Source of the DNA: Ulva prolifera
Lineage: Eukaryota > Chlorophyta > Ulvophyceae > Ulvales > Ulvaceae
Direction of reading: 5' to 3'
NCBI GenBank assembly: GCA_023078555.1
Contig: CM041196.1
Span: 10,000,985-10,064,984 of the forward strand
DNA length: 64,000 nucleotides
The stretch's first letter is position 1. Each line of letters starts with the position of its first letter. Under the pieces are notes generated by a model that saw only the letters and a list, made by a program, of their open reading frames with translations, was not told where the DNA came from and did no database searches. The translations under genes and the position numbers were made by a program. Below, piece after piece: positions 1-10,245 of this stretch.

Positions 1-72
1 CCCATTCGCAATGAGACACTTGAATAGGAAATAATGAGCTTGTGTACGGGATTTGGGCCAAGCATGCTCGTC

Positions 73-1285
73 TCAATCGCAAACAGAAACGAGTTGGCGC
101 AGTGAACACACCTGCAGAGCTGCCCAGAATCGTGGCGACTTAATGTCCATATAGGTTGTGGCATACTTTCCTGTGCCGACAAGGTCTGGTGGCACATCAC
201 ATGTGTTGTACAAGCCTCGTTCCATGCTGCTAATGTCACCCTCGGCTTTACGGAGGTCATGAGGACTGTCTTCTTCACTTGGGCAATAGGGAGGACACTG
301 CTTTCCTTTCAATGCATGCTTCACAAACTGGGGCGATTTCACAGTCTCCTCCAGAGCTGTGCGGTGCAGCTTCAGCGAATCGATCATCAAAGCATATGAA
401 GCAAACCTGGTCTTGCCAAAGAGCTGAACCTGAGATGTCGATGACTTTGAGAACCTGCAAGAAGCAGCTTCTGTCCATGGACAGAATCTATGGCCACATG
501 AATTCCACACTCTCCCACAGGCTTGTGAGCATTCAGCAGCATACTTCAGGAACAGCTTGCAGAAATTGCCCATCCGGAATGTCGTGGTTGCTTGCTTCGC
601 ATGAGCAAGCATGTCAGCAATTGATTGCACCTTCAGCTGGTCCAGCAACAGCAAATGTGGGAGAAGCACGGGACCCATGCCATTCCTGAACACATAGGAT
701 ACTCCCGAAGCTTCTCAGATGTTGCTGGCATCACAGCCGTTGTGTCCGATGTGAAAAGCGACACTTTGTTCACATGATACTAGCGATCAGTTGCGTCTAA
801 TGTGATGTTCAAGCCTTGACTCTCAAGCAACGATGCATGAATGGCCACAGCATTGTTCTTTGCTATTCCGGATTCAATGCTCTCATAGGTAGCCAAGTAT
901 ATTGTTGTCCTGGGTGCTCCACCGGTGACAGCGGTAATGTGCCGTCCAGTCGTTGTCCAACTATCGGAGCAAATGCAATGAATGGCATCTTGGATAGAGA
1001 TGCACGTGTCATAGCTGCAACTGCCTCTGAGATACATTCCAACGCAGCCACCACGGCATACCTCGTCGGCGCTGTGTGTCTCATACCAGAAATCAAGGCA
1101 ACAAAAGCTTGAAAATATGCACTGGTGACAAAATTGAATGCCACATTCTTTTCAGCGAGTGCCTTGGTCAAGAGTTCTGCTGCCGTCTGCTGGGATGCTT
1201 TGTCTGCCTTTTTGGTACATGGCAAGGTGTTGCTCTGCATGAACATATATGTAGGGCTGGCCCCAAGGGGTATATTGGGTTCCAT
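73..1285 (-). pseudogene. hAT-family transposase, DUF659 region, decayed and cut by window start
   Basis: Three overlapping minus-strand frames together resemble the N-terminal half of a hAT transposase of the DUF659 type. The first (863-1285) holds FVTSAYFQAFVALIS followed by a PTRYAV stretch, like the segment before DUF659. The second (780-1037) has CSDSWTTTGRHI, matching the family's DGWTD-type strand that carries the first catalytic acid. Here the equivalent reads SDSW, so the acid is still placed. The third (73-693) has LFGKTRFASYALMIDSL, the conserved TRF(A)S motif after DUF659. The frame changes near 1000 and again near 700-780, so at least two frameshifts separate the pieces. The C-terminal dimerisation domain would lie before base 1. 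I infer a dead DNA transposon copy. Family assignment is from motif order only. Confidence 0.7.
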
Positions 1286-1404
1286 ATACCGGTATAAGGG
1301 TATATATTCTTATACCTAGGAAATTTAGGTATAAGATAAAGGTATAATGAACGTTTTCGAGTATAGAGATCTCTATACTCGAAGACAGTGACCACGGTGA
1401 CATT

Positions 1405-2011
1405 GCCTCACCTGGGTGAGCCATCCCGGTGGGTGCGCCAATGCAGGGTGAGCCACAAGCTAAAGTTGCAGGAAATGCTCCAATAAAGCTTTGAAGGCTG
1501 ATCTGTTACCTTGCTATAGCTGTTGGACCTTTCTGAGTTGTTGTAACTCAAATCTGCTTGCTCTGTTGCATGTTTGGTGCGCTGGTGTGCAGTGCTGGCT
1601 CACCCCGATGGGTGTGCAATACCCAAGGGTGAGCATACTGAGGGTGTGGCAATCTCACATTACTACAGTTTCTTCATGTGCTCCTATGCTATGGCCGAGA
1701 TTCCTGATGTATCTGATCAAACGTGAGCCCCGCCCGTCCGGACTGAGGCAAAGATGCCAAAATCCATATTGGTATCCATTTATGGCTCACCCAAGTGGGT
1801 GAGCCATTACTTTGGGTGACTTCCCGTCTGGTGAGGCATGCGAAACGGGGACATCATGGCGAGGCAATTGTTAAGTTCTGTACGATCCAATAGTCAGCGC
1901 CGGCAATATTAATGGTTCGTGCGGGATACAATGTGGCTTGCCTTCATAGTATTGCGACGTTACCTCCCGGAATCGGAAGCTCACCCCCATGGGTGAGCCG
2001 CTCGTATGGGT
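1405..2011. repeat. cluster of short GGCTCACCC/GGGTGAGCC palindromes
   Basis: No gene is supported between 1300 and 2360. Instead this stretch holds several short inverted repeats with the same arm. The clearest is 1782-1807, with 12-base arms ATGGCTCACCCA around a 2-base centre. Another is 1979-1998, with GCTCACCC arms around CCAT. Weaker forms are at 1405-1422 and 1598-1618, and single arms are at 1446-1455 and 1627-1635. Related palindromes recur at 10.87, 12.0 and 61.2-61.6 kb. They may be remnants of transposon ends or a mobile palindrome family. Confidence 0.6.
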
Positions 2012-2360
2012 GCGCAACGTCGAGGTGGGTGGCACAGCGTCGAATATGATGGCGCAGTACTTCAAATATTTTTGTTAGGTTGTTGGTCACAAGTTTCGCG
2101 AGAAATTGACATCACTAGATTTGAAAGGTTGCCACGCACACTTGATTGATGCGCTGGCCGGTAGCGAGTTCCGTTTCGCAGTGCATGGCGGGTGCCTTGC
2201 TGACCATCGCCACTGTTGTTCTTGCAATGGGCATGCTCGTCTCTGCATTCCGGGTATATGTCGCATCATACAGCCATTCAGTGCGCATAGTTCGCGCATC
2301 TCTATCTGTTCGGTGTCAATGACTTGATCGTGCATCTGTAGCCCGCTCACGGAGATTCGT

Positions 2361-3032
2361 TTGTCTATGCCGTCCAAGCGGCCCGCTGCAGATGAATACA
2401 TAGCCCTGCCGCATAAATGGTTTTTCTGTAATAAGTGCAATCTATGGTCTCAGTTTGTTGATCATTTGAACAGGCATCTCATCACCAAGAAGCACAAGGG
2501 AAACAAGCGCATAGTTGCACGAGGTGAACGGGAGCCGTATCCACCTCCGGACATCGTAACTGAGCAAGATTGCTGGCGTCCTGTTCCGCTTCCCGAGAAG
2601 CTTGTGAAGGCCTCCGGGCTTCGGGGCCGAGAGAAGCTTCTACCCCAGCCTTTGACCCCGTCTGAGGACAACAGACCAGCTGAAAGCGATGTAGCTGGCA
2701 CATCAAAGTGTCTGTCACATCAAGATGATAACCCAAATCCCCGTCTCGAGACAAACCAGCATCCTGCCGACTCATTGACAGTGCACGATGGGGGGCCCTT
2801 GCTGCCTCATTTTACAGCACAGAGCTGCTGCCCCGTCCCGGACGAGGAGGAGGAGGAGCAGCCATTTTCTTGGGAACTGCAGGATGAAACAGACTCAGCG
2901 GTTTCAGATGTCGAGGATCCACGCATCGGTGGTCGCGGGTTTTCCCTTGTGGTGTGTACATCTCTTTTCCTGTCACAATTTATCTGGGCGAGTGTTGATC
3001 TATGCCTCATGGGATTGCTTGTTGTAGTTTGA
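2361..3032 (+). CDS. E1 N-terminal exon with U1-type zinc finger
   Basis: The first plus-strand frame of E1 starts at ATG 2361. Residues about 22-46 contain CNKC, then H after 12 residues and a second H after 5 more (HLITKKH). That spacing fits the U1/matrin C2H2 zinc finger, a nucleic-acid-binding fold. After the finger the chain is hydrophilic, with an acidic run DEEEEEQ near residue 160 and a Ser/Asp-rich end. The last 25 residues of the frame look like intron read-through, because coding character stops near 2935 after VEDP. In CACTA-like elements an N-terminal finger commonly serves DNA binding. E2 has a comparable finger (CLAC...HH) at 38.7-39.1 kb. Confidence 0.6.
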   Translation: MSMPSKRPAADEYIALPHKWFFCNKCNLWSQFVDHLNRHLITKKHKGNKRIVARGEREPYPPPDIVTEQDCWRPVPLPEKLVKASGLRGREKLLPQPLTPSEDNRPAESDVAGTSKCLSHQDDNPNPRLETNQHPADSLTVHDGGPLLPHFTAQSCCPVPDEEEEEQPFSWELQDETDSAVSDVEDPRIGGRGFSLVVCTSLFLSQFIWASVDLCLMGLLVVV

Positions 3033-3053
3033 CCTCAGAGAAGCTGTCTCTGC

Positions 3054-3584
3054 TTGGCTGATCCACATGTGGTGCAGGAGATTGATGACTTGCTTGACTT
3101 CTTTGAGAAGAGCACGCGTACACGAGGTGGCCTGGCTGCAGCCGAAGTACTCGCCGCTGCTGGGGAGCAAGGGATGCTCATATCTCCCGATCTTGACCGA
3201 GAAGTGTTGCAGGCAGAGCTGGACTACCGGATGGACCTTCAAAAATCTCACCAGCAGAGGGGAGACCGACCCGTTGCACGCCCACACACGGTGCGGTGGT
3301 ATACAGAAAAGGCAGATGAGAAGATTTCTACTGATGCCAAGATAACGGTCAGGCAAGCATGTTTCTGTCTTGCCGCATTAAAGCTTCGTGGCGGGATGAC
3401 GGTGAAGTGTTTTGATGGATTGTCCAAACTCATTGCAGCTGGCGGTTTTCTGCCACCAAGCGAGAATGCGATGCCCAGGTGCCCTAAGAATCCTCCCCTA
3501 GTGACCGAAGAGGCCTGGTGTATGCATCGCTGCTGTGAAGGTGCCTGTAGTCAAGTGTACCTCCACGCAGGTCACAGCACATAA
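3054..3584 (+). CDS. E1 second coding segment, upstream of TNP2 core
   Basis: This open frame of 176 codons probably begins inside an intron, with coding character from about DPHVVQEIDDLLDFFEKS. It is rich in charged helices and carries LKLRGGMTVKCFDGLSKL, which has a counterpart just upstream of the TNP2 core in E3 (near 21.8 kb). No catalytic motif is visible. It belongs to the same transcript as the zinc-finger exon by order and strand. The exact splice sites are uncertain. Confidence 0.5.
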   Translation: MADPHVVQEIDDLLDFFEKSTRTRGGLAAAEVLAAAGEQGMLISPDLDREVLQAELDYRMDLQKSHQQRGDRPVARPHTVRWYTEKADEKISTDAKITVRQACFCLAALKLRGGMTVKCFDGLSKLIAAGGFLPPSENAMPRCPKNPPLVTEEAWCMHRCCEGACSQVYLHAGHST

Positions 3585-3592
3585 TCAAAGGC

Positions 3593-4419
3593 GTGTTATG
3601 CCTTCAAAAACCAGATGACTACGCGTGGGACATGTGTGACAATGGACAATATCCCACAGTGTATGGAAAGCAATTACCTGTGCATGAGCGTCGGAAAAGG
3701 CAGGGTCAGAGGTGTCTCAATTGTGGAAACCTTCGATACTTGAAACGGAACGGACGGCTGGAGGCGCCACGGAGGTACAAGCTGTTCGGTCCATATGCCT
3801 GTGCGGCTTGCTGTTGTTTAATACTGTTGGTTTTAACAGTCGTGTGTGCAGTGCTTATGTCCTAAAGCTTGAAGACGTTGTTGGCTACCTTTTTGGTTTG
3901 GAGCTATTTGCCCGCTTCGCTGGAACCCGGACACGTGCCATGTTGTCATCACCTTTCTATCAGCTACTAGACGAGCGCCATGGATGTGCTATATCTAGCC
4001 TCACTAGCGTGCCCTCGACCACCAGTGACACATCAGAGCCTTCCGGCGGTGCCTCCGCTCCAACGGATCCTCCCGCGATGGAGGGGGTAGATACAATTGA
4101 GGCTACTGTACGTGGAGCTTCTGCAGCTGCAGAGTCAAATGCTATTGCTGATTCTGGAAGTGGAGCCGCTGCAGCATCCAGACGAAGAGATGCTGCTATT
4201 GAAGCAACTGCTGCCACTGCTACAGGAACTAGAGCTTCTGCAGGTACAAGTGCTGCAGCTGCTACCGCACATGGAGCAGCGGCTGCTGCAGGCACAAGTG
4301 CTGGTACTGCTAGTGAAACTGAAGCTGCTGCTGCTGATGCTGCTACAGGGTCGTTCCCCCCAGACCCCCCCATTGACTCGGATCCTAGTGACGAAGTGAT
4401 GACTGATTGGCGATGGTGA
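3593..4419 (+). CDS. E1 CxxC segment and alanine/threonine-rich linker
   Basis: Two overlapping plus-strand frames are joined here. The first (3593-3865) has RCLNCGNLRY followed by RYKLFGP. This resembles the CxxC stretch that precedes the FPL-type segment in TNP2 proteins. The second (3712-4419) starts like GYLFGLELFARFAG, again typical of that region. It then becomes a long Ala/Thr/Ser/Gly low-complexity linker from about 4090 to 4360, made of GCT/GCA/ACT triplets. The low-complexity part keeps frames open on both strands, and those antisense frames are shadows. It is an inserted linker within a transposase and has no equivalent in E2 or E3. Confidence 0.5.
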
Positions 4420-4432
4420 TGTTCTAACCCTC

Positions 4433-5043
4433 ATGTTTGGAGTCTTTGTTGACGGCGTGCAGCTACATCAGCATGGCCGATCAACAACGACTGTGATTGG
4501 TGTCAAGTGCCTGGACCTTCCGGGTTTCTTGTGCAACACGGACCTTGCATGCTACGCCCTGGCATTCATTGACGGTCCCAAGGAACCGTCCAATCTGAGT
4601 GAAATCATGGCCATCGTTCTGCGACAATTTAAGCTGCACGAACCCATGGGCTATGTGGATGAGGTACTTCATCAATCTGTCCACTTTCCAACCACGCAAT
4701 TGGTGGTTTTGCGACAGGTGTGACAGGTACTGGTGCAGGCAATATCTGCGTGAGAGGAAATCCTATACGAGTGTGGGATAGCTACAGAAAGAAATTTCGT
4801 ATGGTGTACCCCATTTTGGTGTTTGCATTTGCTGATACACCCGCAAGGCGAAGCTGGAATCTGACAACTGGCCATACTGGATTCCGAGGGTGCGACAAAT
4901 GTGGTGTGATTGGTACACGCGAACTCTACGATGGCGTCATCATAAAGTGGACTGCCTTTGTTGGATACATCGCACCCTGCTCAGCTGTTGTGTTGAAGCC
5001 TGACAAAACGGTGTGCTCCCCAAGCCCGGACACCTATACATAG
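4433..5043 (+). CDS. E1 TNP2 transposase core
   Basis: The frame 4433-4723 contains VFVDGVQLH and then FIDGPKEPSNLSEI. These match the 'DG.Q.F' and 'PGPKEP..L' landmarks of the TNP2 family (CACTA transposase). A short intron ending in GTGCAG near 4739 leads to the frame 4720-5043. That frame holds FADTPARRSWNLTTGHTGF followed by CDKC, the 'D.PA...L.G...H...C..C' block that carries conserved Cys residues. The enzyme would cut at the element ends by an RNase H-fold DDE/D mechanism. I could not assign all three acids. A continuation is likely at 5192-5527. Confidence 0.7.
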
Positions 5044-5191
5044 TGTTTGGGTCTACTGTACTCGGGCATAATGCACACAGGCTTGACTTGATGACTAAGA
5101 TGGAGGTTGCAGGGTTGGGACAACATCATGGTGCAATTCGGCAGGAAAGGAGAGCCGGATCTATCTGCATTAGATCGCATCTTGATCACCG

Positions 5192-5795
5192 ATGATAAGC
5201 ATCGCGTGCGCAGCAAAAAAAGCAAACTCAATTACCAGTGACACTTACAAAAAGTATGATCTGCCTGCACTTGCACGTGATGGTGGTAACTTCACCGGAA
5301 ACCCTCATACCAATGAACAGAGGCGAGTAAACCGTGGTGAGTTGTCTATTTGTGTCATGCATGACATTCACCAGTTCTGCATTTTGGGGAGCACCGGCGA
5401 CAGACTCATGAATTGCTCGGTACAGAAACCAAGGCGGCATGGGAGAGGAGGTACGAGCATACTAATGAAGAGCACAAATACATTGGATGTCGTGGTGTCA
5501 ATCCATTCCAAGCGAGTGGGCTCCTGAGCTATGAGTAAATAAAAATTCTAATTTATTTTGTGCTGTCATCAGATGCTGGCATGCTTTCCAAAAAGCTAAC
5601 ATCACCATGTGGGCCTACAGTTTTCAGCACACATTTGTAGAGCCTATGTCCCATTCCATTCTCTATGCACTGGAACGATCGTTTTTTGAACTAATTTGTC
5701 ACACTAACAATGGGCTAATCGTGGATGGCAAACCATTCAGTGTGGAAACTGATGTACTGCGTCGCATGGACACATTCTCAGATAAATTCGAGTAA
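5192..5795 (+). CDS. E1 distal TNP2 segments
   Basis: Two open stretches (5192-5527 and 5607-5795) lie between the Cys-rich TNP2 block and the DUF4218-like region. The second contains VEPMSHSILYALERSFFELI and then FSVETDVLRRM. It lines up by pattern with E2's DVAHVFLLGVLMDFWNQWL and FRLPEDVVKAI (35.9-36.3 kb), which corresponds to the family's 'D..H...LG....W' block. The region between them is AT-rich and probably intronic or decayed. Confidence 0.45.
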
Positions 5796-5833
5796 CCCTG
5801 TGCGTACAACCGGCGTCCCCCAAAACTGCGAAG

Positions 5834-6670
5834 GTGTGTATCAATGACATGTATCCCTCCTTGAAACACGACCGGACACCACAAAACACGGACCAGGTTG
5901 CATGCAGCAAAAGTATCCTGTTATCGAAATGGTTATTTGAAGAGCTGAACACAGGCCTTGAAGTAACACTGGCTATCACGTTCCTTGTGGCCAGGGACGA
6001 GATACATCCAGGAATTATCAAGATGTGGTCGCATCTGCGAAGATTTGCCTTGTACTTTCTTCACTACCAACCTGGACAGCACACACAAGACCAGCTGAGA
6101 GCTGCTCAAAGGGAGTTGTTTCAATTTGGAGAGTATGCTGAAAAGAAGCTGAACAGCAAGATGCTCATGTGCCTTGTACACCGATGTTTTGCCCACATAC
6201 CACATCATGTGGATGCTACGCTCCCCGGAGCCTTCCTTCGAGAGGACTGGGGGGAACGTTTGATACGTCGAACCAAAGGCAAGATCACAGGTCATGCTAC
6301 TAGCCAGGCTGCACGTGCTTCTGCAGATGTATGTCTGACAAAGATGGCACTGCGTATCACACAGCAGAAATACCCAGACATAGGTCAACCACTCAAGTTG
6401 ATCATGATCAATCCATGCCCGTCTCCTCGACCACAAGACAGCGGAGATGACTACGGCACTCAGCTACATTGGCTGGCCCGGGCGTACACCAGGGTGGAGG
6501 GTGACGAGGTATGTGCGTTTGCGCAGCAACGAGATCAGACAACACGGCCGAGCATCAATCAACCCGGCAGACAACCTGTGAGGGTTGTGCGTGCAGATCA
6601 GCAAACTCGTGGCAGTGTTGACCGAGATGAAGGTTCGGGCCAATCGCAATCCAAGGAGAGCTGGCTATAG
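5834..6670 (+). CDS. E1 DUF4218-like region
   Basis: This frame of 278 codons contains LYFLHYQPGQHT, then a helix ending FGEYAEKK, then a block EDWGERLIRRTKGKI. The same order is found in E2 (LYFLRYEEGQHT ... FWFERMVQLLKRL) and E3 (FWAERMVQLVKRM), and it matches the DUF4218 domain that follows TNP2 in CACTA transposases. The tail after about residue 190 is hydrophilic. The first residues overlap an upstream intron, so the ATG at 5834 is not necessarily used. The function of DUF4218 is not established, but it is a standard part of the transposase. Confidence 0.65.
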   Translation: MCINDMYPSLKHDRTPQNTDQVACSKSILLSKWLFEELNTGLEVTLAITFLVARDEIHPGIIKMWSHLRRFALYFLHYQPGQHTQDQLRAAQRELFQFGEYAEKKLNSKMLMCLVHRCFAHIPHHVDATLPGAFLREDWGERLIRRTKGKITGHATSQAARASADVCLTKMALRITQQKYPDIGQPLKLIMINPCPSPRPQDSGDDYGTQLHWLARAYTRVEGDEVCAFAQQRDQTTRPSINQPGRQPVRVVRADQQTRGSVDRDEGSGQSQSKESWL

Positions 6671-6678
6671 CTGGTGTT

Positions 6679-7296
6679 TTGACAGCAGAACACATCACTG
6701 GCACATGGAAAAAGGGGACTGGACGAACAGAGCATATAGATGGCAAGATGGCACATGTTCAATACTCTGACACAGCGACAATCCATTCAGGGAAGTTCGT
6801 GGTCCGCACGGAGAAGGGCAGTAGCGCATGTGGACGGACACATACAGATCACTTTGTCTATATTCCTTTCAGGGCTGGTCAGAGGCATAATGCTTGTGTG
6901 ATGCAGCGCGATCAATTGTTGCTTGTGAAAAGAGAGGGTATGCAGTGGAGAAATGATGAAGCAAGAATTGCTGTGGGTACGCTCTGGGATCATTTGAGCA
7001 TCCGACGCGGGATTGGACTGGAATGTGGTTACAATGATGACCCTGCTAAGGGGCCATGTATCGTGCCAAGAGCGCTACTGCTCACACCTAGTAGGAGAAA
7101 GAAGAGTTACAGAACTGCCGTCTTCATACGGCAGATTTATTGTCCATGTGTATACATACCAGACCCTGATGTGGACACCTTTGTGACTATCAGCAAGATG
7201 GGATACAACGGGCGTAAGGATTTGTTGTATGATATTGTCTGGGAACGAACCCAGAAGGAGCAAGACGACGAGAGAGATGCAGAGAGATTGTTGTAA
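6679..7296 (+). CDS. E1 DUF4216-like C-terminal region
   Basis: This clean frame of 205 codons sits nine bases after the DUF4218-like frame. It contains DHFVYIPFRAG, a run of beta-strand-like segments, and a basic/acidic tail ending in QDDERDAERLL. Position and pattern suggest the DUF4216-type region that follows DUF4218 in CACTA proteins. E2 has a Gly-rich equivalent with TVTYYVGELQYF at 34.5-35.0 kb. Assignment is by position, with weak motif support. Confidence 0.5.
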   Translation: MTAEHITGTWKKGTGRTEHIDGKMAHVQYSDTATIHSGKFVVRTEKGSSACGRTHTDHFVYIPFRAGQRHNACVMQRDQLLLVKREGMQWRNDEARIAVGTLWDHLSIRRGIGLECGYNDDPAKGPCIVPRALLLTPSRRKKSYRTAVFIRQIYCPCVYIPDPDVDTFVTISKMGYNGRKDLLYDIVWERTQKEQDDERDAERLL

Positions 7297-7628
7297 CGTC
7301 TGATCACGAAGTTGCTATTGCGGGATCATGGGATTGCAATGATTGGAGCACGTACTTGGGATGACGCATGTAGCCAGCTGTAAAGCTCCCGTAGATGTCC
7401 CGATCACGCAACCATGCAAAAGAATTATGCATTCATTCAACGATGGCTTCCAGTGTGTGCGGAGGGTGACGGAGACGTAGCGCAAGGCGTAATGCTGGAT
7501 ACCCCAGCCGCATACAACCTTTTACACTACTTGACACGCCATGGCATGGTTTATAAGCGATCAACTGACTGCATGAATAATGAAGATTGATGCGTTAGTG
7601 TTATTGACCGTGGTCCCACCTGACGTGC

Positions 7629-8342
7629 GTGCTTGTGGAAACGGTGATCGCTTGTGTCCAGGAGGGTCCACGAGACGTAATGCTGCAAGCATTTACAGGT
7701 AGTCGCTGTGCGTCAGGGACTACGACCATACATAACGTTGACCACGACCATACTCGGGCTGGTGCAACATCGACGAGTAAGGCTTGTGTATTTATTGTAG
7801 TGGCTAATCTTAATCAGCCTGTCAGCATGTCGGACAGCATACCTCCTGTAGCTGTTAGCAACTTGATCGAGATAGCTTTCATCGTAGACAAACAAGAGGC
7901 CCGCGTATCACTTCGAAAGAAAAGAAATCAATCTCTCGAAGATTTTTTCCGCGACAGACTAGCAATATTGGAACGCAAGATTTACACATTGACCACGCGG
8001 CCGTTTCACAGTGTCAAGGAAATGCCATCACTGCACGACACAGTGGCGCACATTTTCGATTCATTGATCGAGATTCCGTATGATCATGACGACGAGGCGT
8101 GGCCACTCCCCCAGGCAAAGCAGATTGGCTTCGTAGTGCTGGAGGCACCGAGGTCGGGAGACATGCCCCCACCGGCCTGCAGAGGAGCTAAAACACAGAG
8201 CAGCAAAATCACGAGAACTCCTTCAGAGGTCCGCTGTGCAATCCGGATGTTGTCTGCGCAGTTTCTACTGTTCCAACACGATCATTGTCAATTAATTGTG
8301 ACTCGGGTGCATCAAGTGTCAGTTCGTGGAACTGCTGAATGA
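7629..8342 (+). CDS. E1 accessory module with FIVD segment
   Basis: A frame of 237 codons whose coding part probably starts near the internal methionine of MSDSIPPVAVSN (about 7827). It contains IEIAFIVDKQEARVSL and a helical Leu/Arg-rich stretch. E2 has a module of similar length and pattern (ITMVGFIIDAGGEG) in the same relative place, 33.0-34.3 kb. I do not recognise the domain. It may be an accessory protein or a C-terminal extension of the transposase. The two copies are diverged, so the match is one of pattern rather than identity. Confidence 0.4.
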   Translation: MLVETVIACVQEGPRDVMLQAFTGSRCASGTTTIHNVDHDHTRAGATSTSKACVFIVVANLNQPVSMSDSIPPVAVSNLIEIAFIVDKQEARVSLRKKRNQSLEDFFRDRLAILERKIYTLTTRPFHSVKEMPSLHDTVAHIFDSLIEIPYDHDDEAWPLPQAKQIGFVVLEAPRSGDMPPPACRGAKTQSSKITRTPSEVRCAIRMLSAQFLLFQHDHCQLIVTRVHQVSVRGTAE

Positions 8343-9090
8343 GAACGAAGTGCAGGCTGAGATCACCATGTTCAACAACTTGGAACTTTACATGCCTCGA
8401 ATGACGCCACAGGCTTTTGAATATGTCCTCCTACACCTAGCAGTGACATTACAGGTGAAAGTACCATCCTTGGCGTGCGGCTCTGTCATCTCGAACCGCA
8501 TACGGGCGTACCTCGCGCATCCGTCCGTTGATGCTTGGCGATTGGTCGAAGGCTGCCTGGTTCGCGAGCCATTTACCTCTGTCGCAATGAGCGTGCTGGA
8601 CACATGTTGCATGGGCAATGTTACCTGCACTGTGTAGGATCAAGACGCACTTATCGAACTCAGGCATGCATTTGTCATCAAACAGGCAAAGACAGACGTT
8701 CTGCGGCTGGCTTATGCGTACATTCTCGAGCGGAGTGAACAGGCTCATACACCAGGCCTGGCCAGAGAGGCCAGAGCAGCATTCAAGAATTTCTCCAAAA
8801 AATATGACACAGACAACATGCGCAAGGTCAGGGCATCCAACGACTTGATATTCCTCTCCTGGGCCAGCCACAAAACTAGGAAAGAACTGGAGGATATCCT
8901 TGGTGATGAGCAATGGGAGTTTTCATCAGAACAAGTGGCAGCAATCTGCGAGGGTCTCGCTAATCTGCTCAAGGTCTTTCGGGAACCTTGGAAAAGGTCC
9001 AAGCAATTCAGAGAAAGGATGAGACTAGAGATGAACGGCCTTGCCGCAGCTGACAGTACAGGGCCGGTGTGCCGAGTCCTCACCAAATGA
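8326..9090 (+). CDS. E1 accessory helical segments, unrecognised
   Basis: Coding character continues through 8326-8637 (MELLNENEVQAEITMF...) and 8641-9090 (...LANLLKVFREPWKRSKQF). Both parts are helix-rich, with the charged/hydrophobic alternation of real protein and no known motif. The break near 8637 is either a short intron or a frameshift. They lie between the FIVD module and the long frame at 9041. Confidence 0.4.
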
Positions 9091-9886
9091 TGCAGCAGAT
9101 TTTGATTGCAACGGTTTGTCAGAAACACCCTGTTTCCTGCAGGGGCTGCGGGCTCTCATGATTGTATGGTCTTGGACTCTGAAGGACGACACAACCCTCA
9201 CAGACACCGGTATTGAGGCTGTAGGTCTACCACGACCAAAGCTTGACTTGGCTACAATCGACAGTATGGATTCATGGCCACATGAGAACTGGGGCCTCCT
9301 CGCAGACAACACCGAGGAGTCACCATTTGCCATTGTCCACATCACTGGCAGACCACATAAGAAACCACAACACCAGCAGGACAAGACACTCCTCCACGTC
9401 AAAGAGCAGTTCACCATGCTCAAGCTGTTCCAAGCATCCGGTGAGTTATCCTCTTCCGGGCTGCAGTTTTTCCAGAGGTACCACAAACTTCTTATCTGGA
9501 AAGTTCCCATCCCAGACTATGAGCCAGCGACTGAACAGTGTCCTGAGGACGATGCCACGGAGACTGAAGACAGCCCTGAGATGGAAGACCAGGGCGCCGT
9601 TGCAGACAATCATACAGATGTTCGTGTCGCAATACCTCGTCGAGGGTACCTGAATGTGGCAGGGGTGTTCATGCTCAATCAGATCGTACCCTTCATGGTG
9701 TGCCCAGCTCTACCAACAGTGACATCACAGCACCGATGCAGCACCAGCGTGGGCCCTGCGCAGACCCACAGAGACCATTGTGTAGGAGGACTTGTTCAAC
9801 ACGCATGGCGTCCCGCCCCCCACCGACTTTGCAGCCTTTGTGGACGCCGTCACCTCAGTCGTTCCAGTGAAACAGGTGCAAGATAA
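9041..9886 (+). CDS. E1 accessory protein segment, unrecognised
   Basis: A frame of 281 codons. Residues about 20-210 look genuine (LRALMIVWSWTLKDD, then FQRYHKLLIWKVPIPDYEP), followed by an acidic stretch. After about residue 220 the composition changes to that of an intron. The next exon-like frame (9792-10229) is acidic and then basic. No family is recognised. It is the distal part of the E1 tail by strand and order. Confidence 0.4.
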   Translation: MPQLTVQGRCAESSPNDAADFDCNGLSETPCFLQGLRALMIVWSWTLKDDTTLTDTGIEAVGLPRPKLDLATIDSMDSWPHENWGLLADNTEESPFAIVHITGRPHKKPQHQQDKTLLHVKEQFTMLKLFQASGELSSSGLQFFQRYHKLLIWKVPIPDYEPATEQCPEDDATETEDSPEMEDQGAVADNHTDVRVAIPRRGYLNVAGVFMLNQIVPFMVCPALPTVTSQHRCSTSVGPAQTHRDHCVGGLVQHAWRPAPHRLCSLCGRRHLSRSSETGAR

Positions 9887-10245
9887 GCTGCATGAAGCAG
9901 ATGAGGATGACGCCGTTGTAGCATCAGAAGATGAGTTCCAGTCAGACGACGAGGCTGCTACACGTCATGTCAAACTACCTCATGCGAAGGGTAAACATGA
10001 CAGGGCTGAACGCCTGCGCAAGAGAACAGCAGCTCCCAAGCGCGCGGCAGGTCAGGTTGCATCCACATCCGGCTCAGTGCCAAGCAGCGAACCCTCGACT
10101 GCAGAGCATATCCAAACAGTGGTCGAGACAGACGCACCCAACGGTGAAGTCGCCGTTGCAGTTGATATTGATGTACCGGTACGCAGACCAGCTGTCCAGA
10201 TCTTTCCAGTACGAACGGAGGACCAGTGATGCAGCGACATGTTAG
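9792..10245 (+). CDS. E1 final exon-like segment, acidic then Thr/Ala-rich
   Basis: This open frame encodes an acidic helix (HEADEDDAVVASEDEFQSDD), a basic Lys/Arg cluster and a low-complexity tail. Just after it, at 10330-10400, a reading in another frame is strongly basic (RSQRKCQSAYRKKSRN). It ends at a GTGAGTGC donor-like site that is conserved in the inverted copy at 60.9 kb. This looks like the 3' coding end of E1. Confidence 0.4.

Larger units (their letters stand above)
2361..10245 (+). mobile_element. CACTA/EnSpm-like DNA transposon copy E1 (coding span)
   Basis: Consecutive plus-strand exon-like frames give a zinc finger, a TNP2-type core, a DUF4218-like region, a DUF4216-like region and a long accessory tail. 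This order and the TNP2 landmarks match CACTA (En/Spm) transposases. Two more copies of the same lineage lie in the window (E3, plus, near 20.7-25.2 kb; E2, minus, 30.9-39.1 kb). The terminal inverted repeats were not identified, so the limits given are those of the coding matter. Base composition is more AT-rich than in E2, and frame changes that are not clear introns suggest decay. An inverted copy of its last 550 bases lies at 60.6-61.2 kb. Confidence 0.7.

Noticed and set aside
3960-4434. Minus-strand Ala/Val-rich and Cys/Ser-rich frames
   Set aside because: They mirror the low-complexity GCT/ACT linker of E1. The flanking TNP2-type text is on the plus strand.
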